Origin: Asterias amurensis
Taxonomy: Eukaryota > Echinodermata > Asteroidea > Forcipulatida > Asteriidae
Assembly (NCBI RefSeq): GCF_032118995.1
Contig: NC_092651.1
Span: forward strand, 18,770,349-18,834,348
DNA length: 64,000 nucleotides
Reading direction: 5' to 3'
In this document: in pieces, positions 12,201-22,085 of the stretch
Layout: every line of letters begins with the position of its first letter
Numbering within the stretch: the stretch's first letter is position 1
Notes under the pieces: generated by a model
The model's input: only the letters and a program-made list of their open reading frames with translations
Told to the model about the DNA's origin: nothing
Databases searched by the model: none
Program-made: the position numbers and the translations under genes

Positions 12201-15200
12201 GGTACAAACAATCACGTGATCTTCCGGGCTAGTTTTACTTTCAGCCGTCTAAAAGTAACTTACTTAACCAAATTTAAATATTTTTTTCACAAAATTATTT
12301 ACGAATAATTGACGAAAAAGATCATGTATTCAAATTATCGCTACAAAATGTAAATAATGGTGAAAAATCTAATGTAAGATTCACATTCAAAGAGTCCGTG
12401 TAACGGAAGCTTGTTATATGGCCGCTTTTTTTTGTTTTTACATTTTTCGCTAAATACGTGACATTTTGATGATTTTTTTTTTACAGCAACCATCTATAAA
12501 AACATTATTTATGATTCTACACCCCTAAATTGCGTAAACGGTGAGCCGGTGTGTCCCTTTAAAAGTATAACAATTTAGGTTATGTGTTTACATATTTTAT
12601 GAAACAGGTATGATACCCCTCCTATTACTGTTTCCCGATCCCCCCCCCCCCCCCCCCACCACCACCACCAGACCCCCTAATAACATTAATTTTGTCTTTT
12701 GGTAATTTTTCTTTGGTGGGATTAAAGAAAGTGTATGGAAAAATAGAGACCCCCCAAAAAACATGCATAAAAAAGAAAACACCTTGTTTCTCTTTTTGCA
12801 GGGACTGTTCTTCTTCATTGCTCACTGCGTGATGAATATTGAGGTAAGTTTGCACTTTCTTGCTCTTTCTGAGTTGAAGCTTTTATTCCTTTTATGTTTA
12901 TGTTTTGATATCCCTTTCTAAGTTGGTGTTTTTATCTCTTTCTGAATTGAAGTTGAGTTGAAGTTTTTATCTCTTTCTGAGTTGAAGTTGAGTTGATGTT
13001 TTTATCTCTTTCTGAATTGAAGTTGAGTTGAAGTTTTTATCTCTTTCTGAGTTGAAGTTGAGTTGAAGTTTTTATCTCTTTCTGAATTGAAGTTGAGTTG
13101 AAGTTTTTATCTCTTTCTGAGTTGAAGTTGAATTGAAGTTTTTATCTCTTTCTGAATTGAAGTTGAGTTGAAGTTTTTATCTCTTTCTGAGTTGAAGTTG
13201 AGTTGAAGTTTTTATCTCTTTCTGAGTTGAAGTTGAGTTGAAGTTTTTATCTCTTTCTGAGTTGAAGTTGAGTTGAAGTTTTTATCTCTTTCTGAATTGA
13301 AGTTGAGTTGATGTTTTTATCTCTTTCTGAGTTGAAGTTGAGTTGAAGTTTTTATCTCTTTCTGAATTGAAGTTGAGTTGATGTTTTTATCTCTTTCTGA
13401 GTTGAAGTTGAGTTGAAGTTTTTATCTCTTTCTGAGTTGAAGTTTGGACAGCTAAGTCTCATGTTTGTTTTAGTTGCTCAAATCAAATGTCAAGTCAAGT
13501 CTCTAGTCATCCGTTTGGAGAGTAGAGAGCAAGTAGCTCTTAATGATGTTCATCTTTATCCCCAATTCAAATTATTACATCTATTAATTTCTAGCATGTT
13601 GTATTCCCCCACTTCCAGATCCTGTTTGTGATTACCGCCAGTATAATAAAAATAATAATGATCAAAGTCTTATATAGCGCAGGTATCGCTAACAATGCAG
13701 GCGCTCATGGCGCTTGCTCAAACAATCTGCACTCCTGATGTAACAATTATTTTCACTTTATTTGAATTTGAATTGAAGGTGAAGAAGGCATACGAGCGTC
13801 GCTACGGTCGCAAGAGGGCTCTCCACTCCATGACGACCAGCTCCACAGCACCCATGTCTAGTCGCTCAGGGGTATCCTCAGCTACGTCCAAGTCTATGCG
13901 CAAGCCGAGTAGCGACACCACCGAACTGACCAAACGCAACTCTACCTCCACTGCAGTCACTGTAAGTCTTTTTATTTGTGACGTAAGCTGGAGGAAAACG
14001 TTTTGATTTGATCAGTTCAAAATTTACAGGCATGATATTCTTCCTACTTGAGGAATTTTTTTCCAGATTTTTTTTTGCATTGTAAAAATTTGAATTTGTC
14101 TTATAAATACGGTCTGAACAGTCTACTACAGCCTACACCATTGTAGGCTTAGCCCTTGTAGGTCCGACATGTACGGTGAAAAAATGTCCTCCTTTTTTCC
14201 TCGGACCAAATTTATAATCTAAAACCAGTGTATTCTGAATCAACTTTATGCAGCTTATCTGACTCTAAAAAGGTCCAAAAAAGACAAGAAAAAGTAATAA
14301 ATTTATATCTAATGGTGAAAAGGTGTACACAGAGTTGTGTATTTATAATGTGTTCTTGTGATTTTTATTTTATTTTTGTAGGGAGTTGGTTGTGACAATC
14401 CGGCTCTGGACGTCTCCCCAAGCAAAGACTCTGGCAAGACCAAGGACGGTACCATGAATAACACCTCCGAGGTCATTGGGACTGATTCTAAGAAGACTGT
14501 AAGTATCAAATCAATCTTCCGCCATGACAAACTTACTTGCAGAATTAATAAGTAGCAGTAATAATGATAGTAATAATAATATATATTATTTAGTTTTACC
14601 TTCACACCGATGTGTATAAGCACTGATCTTCGGAAAGTAATTATTATGCCGTGTTCAAACACTTCGGTGTTACTGTTAGGGTCAAACCAAATATTATTTC
14701 TTATCCCGATGCAAGTTTAAAATCTATTAGTAATAATGTAACCTAATATAACGCATATATCCACCAATAAGGTAGTCAAGACGCTTGAACAAATATCAAC
14801 ATTTTTTAAGACAGATTTTTAAGTTTTTGTGAATTCAGGGTGCTGAAATTCTTAATTGTTTAAAATTGATTTTAAATGAAGGTCAGTGTTATCTTCTCTG
14901 GTTTTATTTGTTAAATTTAATTTACTTTCTTAAATTTCAAATAAGTTTTGATTTCCCAGCACTTTGATAAATTTAGTATAGCCATAAGTGTTTGCAGAAA
15001 CAGAACTGTGACCCGTAAAACTCAATATGGTCGGAAACAAATTGATCCTGGAATTTCAAATACGCACAAGACCTGCACAGTCTGCAGATGCTTTGATACA
15101 AAGTTTAAAAGTGCCCAATTAATGCCCTTCATTATTTAAGAAGGTTGTGCAATTTACGGTCAACTACATGTACACCAAAAAACACCAGGGTAAAACCCTT

Positions 15201-15972
15201 CTCTTTGCGATGAGTGTACTGTTGTTTTTTTTGCATTCATTGCACAGTACACGGGACCTGCGGTTGTCTGGTGCTGTCTAGTGTATAGAAACTGCTTACC
15301 AGTTAAAATGCAAGCTCTCTTTTCATGGGTCCTAACATTTTGTGATTGTCAGATTCAAGTTGTGTATATTGTGTACATAGCCACGTGACCCCCCATGTTT
15401 TGGGTCGTGTGAACAATCATGTAATTAGGAGTTTGAATATTCATTATTTTGGGATTCGATTTCTTTCAGGCACCTGGTGCTGTCAAAGTGAATGACATTC
15501 AGTGCCTCGTCAAGAACAGGTAAATAAAAATCACAAGGTTGAAGGATCGATTTGACTTCAAGCCTCTAACCTCACGTTCAAATAAAGTGAAATTTTAAAT
15601 ATAACGTCATCAAAAAGAAAGGAGAAGAAAAGAAGAAAAAAAATGTTTGTGCACTCTGAAGAGGGGTTTTCGCACCATTTTTTGGTGCATAATTCTTTAT
15701 CTCCCACCTTCTGTCGAATGGAAAATGAGTGAACCACAAATTTTCATCTTGGAGCAGTCTTTAAGATCTTTCTTGGAAATACTAAAATTGATAAACTGAA
15801 TGAATTTACTTTTCCATTTCCTTTCATCATCGGTCTGATTTATCTTGTAATTTCTTTCAGCGAGAAAGTGAATGATGAAGAGAAAGGGTTAGTAGAGGGC
15901 GCTAAGGTTGCCATGACAACCATCCTGTCAAAGGATATCAACATCAAGATGGACGGGAGTAACATTGCATAA
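718..15972 (+). CDS. Adhesion GPCR (GAIN-GPS-7TM), 3' twenty exons, 5' end outside window
   Basis: Spliced gene for an adhesion G-protein-coupled receptor, a self-cleaving cell-surface receptor of the plasma membrane. Exons: 718-936, 1519-1590, 2154-2310, 3518-3655, 4368-4452, 4920-5028, 5566-5612, 6906-7029, 7742-7851, 8371-8470, 9035-9185, 9951-10020, 10499-10562, 11080-11174, 11778-11904, 12802-12843, 13779-13961, 14382-14498, 15470-15519, 15861-15972. Every border is AG/GT and the phases join, giving 2172 nt (723 residues plus stop). The first visible exon opens in phase 0 right after an acceptor, so upstream exons are missing. TM3 ([16 protein letters not shown]) and TM6-7 ([24 protein letters not shown]) look closest to ADGRD1/latrophilin-type receptors. 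The subfamily is an inference and no symbol is assigned. Confidence 0.93.
1080..1260 (-). mobile_element. CR1-like LINE, 3' coding remnant
   Basis: The minus-strand translation contains [20 protein letters not shown] followed by [10 protein letters not shown]. This matches the usual last residues of CR1/L2-type reverse transcriptase ORFs (a LWNSLP..LR phrase then FK..L). It is a short degraded piece in a receptor intron. Confidence 0.6.
1690..1870. repeat. Degenerate minisatellite (CTGCCTGTTACTCC units)
   Basis: Imperfect units of about 27 bp built around AACTGCCCTGCCTGTTACTC repeat five or six times with drift. It sits in the intron between the receptor exons at 1519 and 2154 and has no coding sense. 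Confidence 0.6.
2434..2771. repeat. MITE-2 copy with central palindrome
   Basis: Non-autonomous element bounded by TTAAAGGTAGTGGACACT and a matching complement ending AGTGTCTTTAA. Its middle is a strong palindrome, TTTCGAGACCTCAGATTTAG facing its complement. Other copies lie at 11296-11685, 18585-18955, 20908-22085 (interrupted) and 52225-52613, with partial ones near 3705, 49795 and 50368. No ORF is conserved between copies. Confidence 0.8.
2993..3367. repeat. MITE-3 copy
   Basis: Bounded by inverted ends: left TTAAAGATGCTATGTCAGAT, right the complement of TTAAAGATGCAATGTCAAAT. The interior includes a CACGTGA motif. About 375 bp, non-coding, in a receptor intron. A diverged relative is at 8507-8710. 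Confidence 0.75.
3705..4140. repeat. Partial MITE-2 interrupted by another MITE
   Basis: The flanks read TGGACATTGTGAGAACTTGC on the left and GTTTTTGAGAAAGAGGTAAT on the right. Both are internal MITE-2 phrases, split by the MITE-4 insertion at about 3755-4067. The nested order shows that MITE-4 moved after this MITE-2 copy was in place. Confidence 0.6.
3755..4067. repeat. MITE-4 (TIR with AATGTTATGTTGGC)
   Basis: About 310 bp with inverted ends: AAAAAATGTTATGTTGGCAT on the left faces the complement of AAATGTTATGTTGGCGTAAC on the right. The second stretch of each end, TACCCTA and TATTTTT, also matches. Non-coding, with a G-rich run inside. Only one copy was noticed in this window. Confidence 0.7.
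4541..4835. repeat. MITE-5 copy (long palindromic element)
   Basis: The left half begins TTAAAGGAAGACATTGCCTT and includes ATCGGTCGAGTTGGTC. The right half is its near-complete reverse complement, around a centre with AATGGCCGACCGTGTTTGT. Arms of about 150 bp make a foldback. Related copies lie at 7105-7295 (half), 28174-28560 and 35118-35405. No coding sense. Confidence 0.8.
5072..5165. repeat. (AAT)n plus LINE/SINE 3' tail
   Basis: An AATAATAATAATAGTAATAA run is followed by TTATATAGCGGCCTTAA and AGGCGCTTCACAAAGG. This is the reverse complement of the tail seen on CR1/L2-type LINEs and their SINEs. The body is missing. Confidence 0.5.
5692..5911. repeat. Foldback element
   Basis: Two arms of about 85 bp face each other: GTCCACAGATTTACATTAAA at the left is complemented by TTTAATGTAAATCTGTGGAC at the right. 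The inner stretches AAGATAATGATAG and GAAAGCTTCCCT are also mirrored. The loop is about 50 bp. It lies in the intron before the GPS exon. Confidence 0.75.
6245..6730 (-). mobile_element. CR1-like LINE, 3' end with (TTA)n tail
   Basis: The minus strand encodes 96 residues ending a LINE reverse-transcriptase [13 protein letters not shown], then [17 protein letters not shown] and [10 protein letters not shown], typical of the CR1/L2 C-terminus. After its stop comes a 3' UTR with TGTAAAGCGCTTAGAG and GGCGCTATATAAAT, then TTATTATTA repeats. The 5' part is lost, as expected for 5'-truncated LINEs. It lies in the intron before the GPS exon. Confidence 0.85.
6906..7029 (+). other. GPS autoproteolysis exon
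   Basis: This 124-nt exon carries the GPCR proteolysis site. The signature reads W, GC, then CEC and THLTNFAIL, so the two cysteine pairs and the HL/T cleavage triad are all present. Cleavage between L and T would leave a tethered agonist starting TNFAILM, typical of adhesion GPCRs. The exon is followed by a long intron holding a half MITE, then by the TM1 exon at 7742. Confidence 0.9.
7105..7295. repeat. Half MITE-5
   Basis: Only the right arm of MITE-5 is present: TATTATATTCTACTTTTAAA, CCATATGCATTTCGTAAAAA, then GATCCAAGGCAACATGTTCC and TTTAA. Intron between the GPS and TM1 exons. Confidence 0.65.
8507..8710. repeat. Diverged MITE-3 relative
   Basis: Starts GAAAGATGCTACATTAAG with GCCGATTTGAGCTGAAAATT and keeps the inner phrase TTTCATTTGAG in the same order as the copy at 2993. 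It ends in GTCCTTTAA. Similarity is patchy. Confidence 0.4.
9205..9662. repeat. Degenerate minisatellite (GGGTGTTTTGGGAACTTTTC)
   Basis: About 15 to 18 drifting units of roughly 24 to 37 bp, each with GGTGTTTTGGGAACTTTTCC or a close variant. It fills the start of the intron after the TM3 exon. ORFs in it are by-products of the repeat. Confidence 0.7.
9665..9875 (+). mobile_element. CR1-like LINE, 3' end
   Basis: The plus strand encodes [18 protein letters not shown] and then a stop, the usual last residues of CR1/L2 reverse transcriptase ORFs. It is followed by TTGTAAAGCGCTTAGAG, TAGGCACTGTATAGACC and a TTATTATTATT tail. It is in the opposite orientation to the copy at 6245. Confidence 0.75.
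11296..11685. repeat. MITE-2 copy
   Basis: Left phrase GCACTGTACACGTTTGGTAA, central palindrome AATTCGAGAAGACCTCAGCT, right phrase TTACCAAAGGTGTCCAGTGC and CTTTAAG. It lies in the intron before the TM6 exon. Confidence 0.75.
12023..12562. repeat. MITE-6 (TIR TTAAAGGGACACACCGG)
   Basis: Left end TTAAAGGGACACACCGGCCG faces right end CGGTGAGCCGGTGTGTCCCT plus TTAA. About 540 bp, non-coding. The interior holds two mirrored CACGTGA/TCGCGTGATTG blocks. One copy seen in the window, in the intron before the last TM7 exon. Confidence 0.75.
12926..13443. repeat. 35-bp minisatellite
   Basis: Nearly perfect head-to-tail units of 35 bp (TTTTTATCTCTTTCTGAATT plus GAAGTTGAGTTGAAG), about 14 to 15 copies. 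The two main variants differ at GAATTGAAG/GAGTTGAAG. The low divergence suggests recent expansion. It starts about 80 bp after the exon ending at 12843. Confidence 0.9.
13645..13735. repeat. LINE/SINE tail fragment
   Basis: AATAAAAATAATAATGATCA followed by GTCTTATATAGCGCAGGTAT resembles the reverse complement of a CR1/SINE tail. It stands directly before the exon at 13779. Confidence 0.4.
13779..15972 (+). other. Cytoplasmic tail exons of the adhesion GPCR
   Basis: Four exons (13779-13961, 14382-14498, 15470-15519, 15861-15972) encode about 153 residues after TM7. The tail begins [13 protein letters not shown], a usual juxtamembrane pattern, then becomes Ser/Thr-rich ([14 protein letters not shown]), with likely phosphorylation sites. 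It ends KMDGSNIA followed by TAA at 15970-15972. The extreme C-terminus does not match a clear PDZ-ligand consensus. Confidence 0.85.
14940..15130. repeat. Dispersed repeat, copy 1 of 2
   Basis: The stretch GCAGAAACAGAACTGTGACC with AAAACTCAATATGGTCGG and GCACAGTCTGCAGATGC matches, with drift, 17270-17410. The second copy reads GAAGAAACAGAATTGTGCAC and has GCACAGTCTATTGCCTTAAA. No ends or coding sense were recognised. Confidence 0.5.
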
Positions 15973-16810
15973 GAGTTCAAAGGTCACCTAAACGTCGGGC
16001 TAATCAGACGAAGTGCTGGTTCTGTGAGAGCTGAACGAAAAATCTGCAAGATGTTGAAGTTATAATTTTTTTTAAACTGTTTATTGTGCTTTCTATTTAT
16101 TTCATTTTATTAATTTTTTTACTGTTTTGAACGAGCGTGTTCATGATGGTTAGTGTTTTATTTTGAAACTGAAGGAGAGTTCTCAAATTGAGTTTTGTTT
16201 CTTTTATGGTTAAATAAAAGATGACTCCTTCTTTTCTATTAAATGTTCTCATTATTTTTTTTAATTACTTTTTAAAGACTTGAAATGTTTTTGTTACACT
16301 GTAAATCAAAGTTGGCTGTTTTTAATTCTTCTTCATTTTCACTCTGAATAGAGAAGCCAGTGGCCTTTCTACGTCTCCGCATTTCAATATGGACACTCTG
16401 GTTGTCTTTGTTTGAAGGTTAAAAGCAATATGTGATTGAAATGTTAAAGTTGTTGCATATTTTTTTTCTTCTTCAGTTTTGGGTTCCACCGCATGCCTGC
16501 TGTAGAGTGTACAGAAGGTTTATGCATTATTTATTTTTTGGGTTACATTTTTATTTGCTTAAATGATTTAAAGTGTTAGCAGTATGTGGTGACAATGTTT
16601 AGAAAATTGTACAAAAAAGATATAGTTTATATTGAAAGTGTAAATTTAAAGAACTATTTTGTGTGTAAAATACCTTATTTAAATAATATTGTAAAAAATG
16701 GAAAACAAGATGAGTAAAAAAAGCAGTACACAAGATATATAATATGACAATGGAAAATATTGCCAGATGCATTTGTCTTCAAAGTTTGAAAATAAAACAT
16801 TATAATTATC
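15973..16810 (+). other. 3' UTR and candidate poly(A) signals of the receptor gene
   Basis: The sequence after the stop is AT-rich and free of recognised repeats. AATAAA hexamers occur at 16213-16218 and 16791-16796. Either could end the transcript; transcript data would decide. Confidence 0.5.
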
Positions 16811-18097
16811 ATGCGGCTTTACTGGAAATAAGTAAGTCATGCTGTAGAATTAAAGACAGATAGGCTCGCCATGTGAAAGCAAAATAAGTTTGTGGTAAAA
16901 TCTCTTTTACATGAATGTTTAGTTCTGAAAAGCCTCAATATTAAAGTGATGCTGTATTGTTCTTGAAACAAAATATAACTGCAAATGATTTCACTAAGCT
17001 GTCAGACATTCCTATTTATTTAAATTGTGCAAGTCTCACTCACATCAGAAACAAGAAAACAATTAAAATAAAAACTTCTGGGTTTTTTAATGTCACTTGA
17101 GCAAAATTCTTAATTTTTCTCAAGCGACTATAAAACAGCGGTCAAGTCTTGTTCTCATTTTTATTTTATTTTTGTATTCGTTAAATTAAACATATGTTTC
17201 TATGGATAACCTTTACTTGCCCAATAGTATGATATACATTTTTTAAATTTGTTTATAAGCTTTATTTATTACTTAAAAGTATTTGAAGAAACAGAATTGT
17301 GCACATCTAAAACTCAATATATGCTTGGGACCAACTTGGTCCTAGGAAGTCCAAATACTCACAACACTTGCACAGTCTATTGCCTTAAATATTGAGCTTT
17401 AAAAAAAACCTTAGCACATTGATTAGAAGTGAATCCAAATGCTGTATTTGTTTCTGTATAATCGAGTGCTGTTGGCAGTTACTAAAATGTGCCTTGAAAA
17501 AATATGTTAAGATGTAGTTTTGCAGTTTTAGTTGAAATGTAGCTGGTTTTGCGAGACGTAAGTTTTAACTGAAATATTTACTTCTTAAATTGCAATATGG
17601 TAGAATAGTCTATGGATATTTATGGTGATACTTTATTATACCCATTATCTGTTTGTCCTACTTTAATTTATTTATAACACACCCAACAGAGCAATTAGCG
17701 CCAATAACAGGATGTGTAGGAAGTGAGAAGAAATGTTCAAGTTTAGGTGTGGGATGAACACCCCTAAATGGGGAAAACCCACTCAATCAATAGGGACTGA
17801 AAACACATCCATGTGCAAGGCTTTAGTACAAGGTGGGATTCAAACCGGGGTCTACAGAGGGAAAGAAACCACTGAACCAACCTGGTATCACATCCAGGCC
17901 ACATCCAGGCTTAAAGATACATAAATTACATTGTGTTTTTGCCTGGTAACCCTTTTTGGTCAAGCATTTTTTTCTTTTTTTCTTTTTCTACACTTAGCAG
18001 ACTTAAGAAATTTAGGCAAGCACCATTTGATCTCTTTATGCACATGAAACATTGGGCAGCAAAGTTTACTTGAAATCTTTGTGGTCATTGTAGTACC

Positions 18098-18146
<49 letters not shown>

Positions 18147-18584
18147 ATAAGAAAGAAAAAGCTTTATGCTACTTCCCTTTCAACATCCGTCCATTCCTAT
18201 ATATAACTTGATATTATAAAGTACCTATAAACTCAGTGTAATTTGTAAAATTTGTTATTTAATAAGTCATAGAAATCAAGAAATTACAAGAAACATGTTA
18301 AAATGTATAGGCACAATAGTAAACATATTTACAGATTAAAGATAGATTTGCACATTTACTTATAACTGTATCAATATGGTCATGGTGGAAAAAAAATTCT
18401 CTCAATGTTTGCTTGAAATGTTGTAGTTATTGCTAAGGATTCAACAACAAAATGGTGTTTGATTTAATCCGGAATCTCATCACAAAGTTCTTAATAGAGC
18501 CATGTGTTGAAGTCGTATTTCAGATGTATCTTAAAACCTAAAAAGACACTGATGATTACTATTGGTAATTTCTCCTGACTTGCA
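16811..18584. other. Intergenic stretch without recognised gene
   Basis: AT-rich DNA after the receptor gene. It contains the second copy of the dispersed repeat (17270-17410). A segment at 17690-17900 carries GGGATTCAAACCGGGGTCTA, which resembles the B box of a tRNA-derived SINE in reverse. A (TTA)n microsatellite covers 18099-18145. No exon with splice sites and conserved residues was found. Confidence 0.6.
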
Positions 18585-18955
18585 CACACTATTGGTAGTT
18601 ACTCAAAATAATTATCAGCGTAAAACCGCAATTGGTAACGAGTAATGGGGAGAGGTTGGTAGTATAACACTTTGTGAGAAACAGCTCCCCCTGAAGTGAC
18701 GTTGTTTTTGAGAAAGAAGTAATTTTCCACGAATTTGATTTCGAGACCTCAAGTTCAGAATTTGAGGTCTCGAAATCAAGCATCTGAAAGTACACAACTT
18801 CGTGTTACAAGAGTGTTTTTTTCGTTCGTAGTTATCTCGCAACTTCGACCACCAATTGAGCTTAAATTTTCACAGGTTTTGTTATTTTATGCATATATTG
18901 AGATACACCAAGTGCGAAGACTGGTCTTTTACCAATAGTGTCCAGTGCCTATAAG
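18585..18955. repeat. MITE-2 copy
   Basis: Contains CTATTGGTAGTTACTCAAAA, the palindrome GATTTCGAGACCTCAAGTTC with its mirror, and ends ACCAATAGTGTCCAGTGCCT. Same order as the copy at 2434. Confidence 0.75.
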
Positions 18956-20900
18956 TCAAACATTCGGACAGGATTGTTGATCCATGTAGGCCTGATATTC
19001 TCTGCAAAACCGTCCTGAGGACTTTATTGCTTATGTGCCCTATTCCACAACAAAAAACCAACAACCTTTATGGAGTGGAGGTGCCCCCCCCCCCCCCCCC
19101 CCGACTATTTAATTGGACTGTTTGAATGTATCAAACCATGAATGTGTGGTTTATGGATCCCCTTGTCACTCAAGCGTACCCACGCACAATGTCCATTTTC
19201 CTGGCCCCAATATCGGCCTTCCCTTCCATCAGCTCCCCACTCCTTTTGTCTCCCTATTTAGTGACTACACCCCCTCGCTTTAACTCTGTTTTTGTGTTTG
19301 TTCACTCTAGTTGAGGTTTTCATGTTTTTACACATGACTGATTAATTCGTTCTTGCACTGATGTACGTGTTTGTTGTGTTGTCAGTGTGTGCATTTTTTT
19401 CAAAATGTCAGGTTTTGTAAAGGCTACGCGCTCCATTTATAAAAACTTTGAAGCCTATGAAAAAAACTTTTGAAGCCACGCCTACTATTGCAACCACGCC
19501 TTCTTCCAGTCAAGACATGCACGTAATGATGCCGTATGCAAACGCTGCATGTACAGGCAGCAGTTTATTCACCGCACTAAAACAGGGCATTAATGGCGGA
19601 ATGCTGAATTCGGTTCGGGTTCCCTGCACATTTCGAGCTAATGCTTGGGTTTGTCGTCGAGTAGTAAAACCCCTGGAGTAGTTTGTAAGAATCCACATTA
19701 TGTCATACTTCACGGGACTGAGGTTTTACTGCCGGGAGCTCGATGAAAAGTGTTGAAAAGGAGGTAAGTCTCCAATTTGTTTGGAACTCTTTTTGTACTT
19801 CTACTACATTCATGATTCAACAAGTGGCCGCGAGGTCAAATTTTCCGCTCAACGCCACCAAAAATTATCCGTTAAAACAAAATACACTGAATTTTATTCT
19901 TATCTGCAACAAGGGTTTCATTAACATTCAGAAAGAGGCAGAACTGAACAATCCTAACGAACTTTGAAAAGGGTAATAACTAAAAGTTACACATTGGTGG
20001 CGGAATACGGAAGTTGTTCTGGCCCCCTGTTTTAGTTTGAGCCCGGGCTGGCTGGAGTCTTAATCGATTTGGTTTTCCAGTCCCTACCTCACTGCTCTGT
20101 GCAGGTTTCCGTTTTAACTGAGTTTTTCCCGGATAACTTTCTGTATGGCGCCACCACCTTTTCACTCATTTTTACAAAAAAGAAAAAGGGATATCTCATT
20201 GAGGTAAATTAGATACTATATTATTAGTATATTATTTCATATCGAATGAAAATGTGGTGGCGCCATACGGAAACTTTTCCCCATTTCTACCTCCATGAAA
20301 AACCAAACTGACTTCAAGTGTATCAAAGCAGTTGGGTGGAAAAACATGAATAGAGAGAGGCAGTATTATAATTAGCACACAGAAACCCCCTAAAGGGACA
20401 ATGAATAAGAGCAGAGGGAGGCATAAGGGGCTTGACCACAAGAGTATTTAATCACAAAGAACAAGGGTGTGAATGAAGAAGAAGAACGAGTAATTAATTA
20501 CGATTTACTTAGTGATTAAGGGGGGGGGCTTTCAGATTCAGATTACCCCATCTGGCCTAAACCCTACTTTTTGTACTTGCTCTGAAATTATCGACAATTG
20601 TGTTCAAACCACCACTTTTTCATTGGCTTTGAAATAAACTAGTATCTTAATAAATGAGATATTCCTTTTTGATAAAACAGAGCGCAAAAGTGGTGGCTGG
20701 CTGGATACAGATTTCTCAATAGGCTTTGATGAGAACTATTTATAAGTAGTATTTATAAATATTTGTGTAACTTAATGTTCCCATCTGCCATGGCTACCAC
20801 TTTCTAAAGGGGGAATGTAATTGATTTTTTAACCAATGTAGGACTTTGTTTCCATTTTGTTATATTCCTTTCGAGTAATTTGTGGCTACAGGCCTAATTA
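18956..20900. other. Intergenic stretch with foldbacks, no recognised gene
   Basis: Holds a C-run of about 20 at 19083 and short unrecognised ORFs. A hairpin at about 20105-20290 has CTGTATGGCGCCACCACCTT facing AATGTGGTGGCGCCATACGG. A second mirrored pair lies at 20610-20705 (CACCACTTTTTCATTGG / CGCAAAAGTGGTGG). The shared GGTGGCGCCATACGG phrase at about 19990, 20140 and 20255 suggests one degraded inverted-repeat family. Confidence 0.5.
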
Positions 20901-20907
20901 AAACCTT

Positions 20908-22085
20908 AAAGACACTGGACACTTTTGGTAATTGTCAAAGACCAGTTTTCTCACTTGCTGTATCTCAACAAATGCATAAAATAACAAACTTGTAAAAATT
21001 TGAGCTCAGTCGGTTGTCGAAGTTGCGAGATATCAATGAGAGGAAAAACGGTTAAACCCTTGTCACACGAAGTCGTGCATTTTCGGATGCTTGATTTAGA
21101 GACCTTAAATTCTATAACTGAGGTCTTAAGATCAAATTCGTGGAAAATTACTTCAGAGGGAGCCTTTTCTCAGAATTCGGGTCATCTCGTACCCAAGTCA
21201 ACTCGTACCCAAGTCAACTCGCCTAAGTCAACTCGTACCCAAGTCAATTCGTACCCAAGTCATCTCGTACCCAAGTCAACTCGTACCCAAGTCAACTCGT
21301 ACCCGAGTCAACTCGTACCCAAGACAACTCGTACCCAAATAAATTGTTACAAAATTTTGGAGTTTCAACTCGTACTGATAAATATTGTGGTTTATTTATT
21401 TTTTGTTATGTAAATCGTACATTTATTTATTCATTGTTGTTATGATTTCTTTTTTTCATGTTGCAGATACATGTAAAAAGATAATCAGAACCTACGCAGA
21501 TGAATGAATTGAATGAATTTTATCATGAAATTTTCTAAAGGGAACCCTTTAACAAGACAAACACGGAACGTTTGCGTACTATACATTGTATGTTTTTATA
21601 CTGGTGAGTTTGTTTTTGCGCAAAAAAGAGAAGAACATAAAAAAAAAAGTTAACCCTTTTTACGTCTCATATTATGTCTTTATAAGCACCAAACATTATT
21701 AAAAACGAAATTACAGCCTGCCTGTTTAAAACATTGGAAGAATACTACTGTAAAACATCTTAAAGAAATCATCCCCCCCCCCTCGAGAAAAAAAAGGGCA
21801 GAAGAGAGATGAACATCTAGCATTATTAAAAACAAAATTCGTGAGAAGGTAGTATTTTTAATAAAAGTAAGTAGAACATAAATTGTATTTCCCGTCGCTT
21901 ATAAAATCACGCCGCACAAATTCTCCGTATCGGCGTACGTTATACGGTACAAGTTGACTTGGGTACGAGTTGACTTGGGTATAATATTTTGGGTACGAGT
22001 TGACTTGGGTACGAGTTGACTTGGGTACGAGTTGACCTGTTTCGTTTTCTCACAATGTTTTATACAATCAACCTTTCCCGCATTT
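20908..22085. repeat. MITE-2 copy split by an insertion
   Basis: The left part runs from TTAAAGACACTGGACACTTT to about 21172 and the right part resumes at 22045 with TTTTCTCACAATGTTTTATA. Together the outer parts give the normal MITE-2 order, so the stretch between is an insertion (next entry). The far right end is lost. Confidence 0.7.
21173..22044. mobile_element. hAT-like non-autonomous element with 16-bp arrays at its ends
   Basis: The insertion is flanked by an identical 8-bp sequence, TTTTCTCA, at 21165-21172 and 22045-22052, the target-duplication length of hAT transposons. Its ends are inverted: GGTCATCTCGTACCCAA at the left faces the complement of GGTCAACTCGTACCCAA at the right. The left end continues as about nine tandem copies of GTCAACTCGTACCCAA (21187-21345). 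The right end has about four copies in reverse (21947-22035). The interior shows no transposase. Class is inferred from target-duplication length and inverted ends only. Confidence 0.7.

Larger units (their letters stand above)
7742..12843 (+). other. Seven-transmembrane exons of the adhesion GPCR
   Basis: Eight exons (7742-7851 to 12802-12843) encode the membrane core. TM1 contains [18 protein letters not shown]2 follows the family phrase [22 protein letters not shown]3 has [22 protein letters not shown] with the conserved Cys; the second extracellular loop has the CWM motif. TM5 is in exons 10499-10562 and 11080-11174, TM6 carries GLTWVFG and TM7 ends [13 protein letters not shown]. No segment is missing. 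The intron between the last TM7 exon and the tail holds a 35-bp minisatellite. Confidence 0.9.

Noticed and set aside
12597-12855. Glycine-rich minus-strand ORFs
   Set aside because: They come from the C/CCA simple tract at about 12640-12670 and overlap a receptor exon.
12926-13443. Possible CRISPR-like array from regular repeats
   Set aside because: Units are directly adjacent with no unique spacers, in an intron of a eukaryotic gene; it is a minisatellite. The same applies to the 358-, 217- and 187-bp arrays.
17690-17910. tRNA gene suggested by a B-box-like GGGATTCAAACC
   Set aside because: No matching A box or cloverleaf could be traced; at most a SINE remnant.
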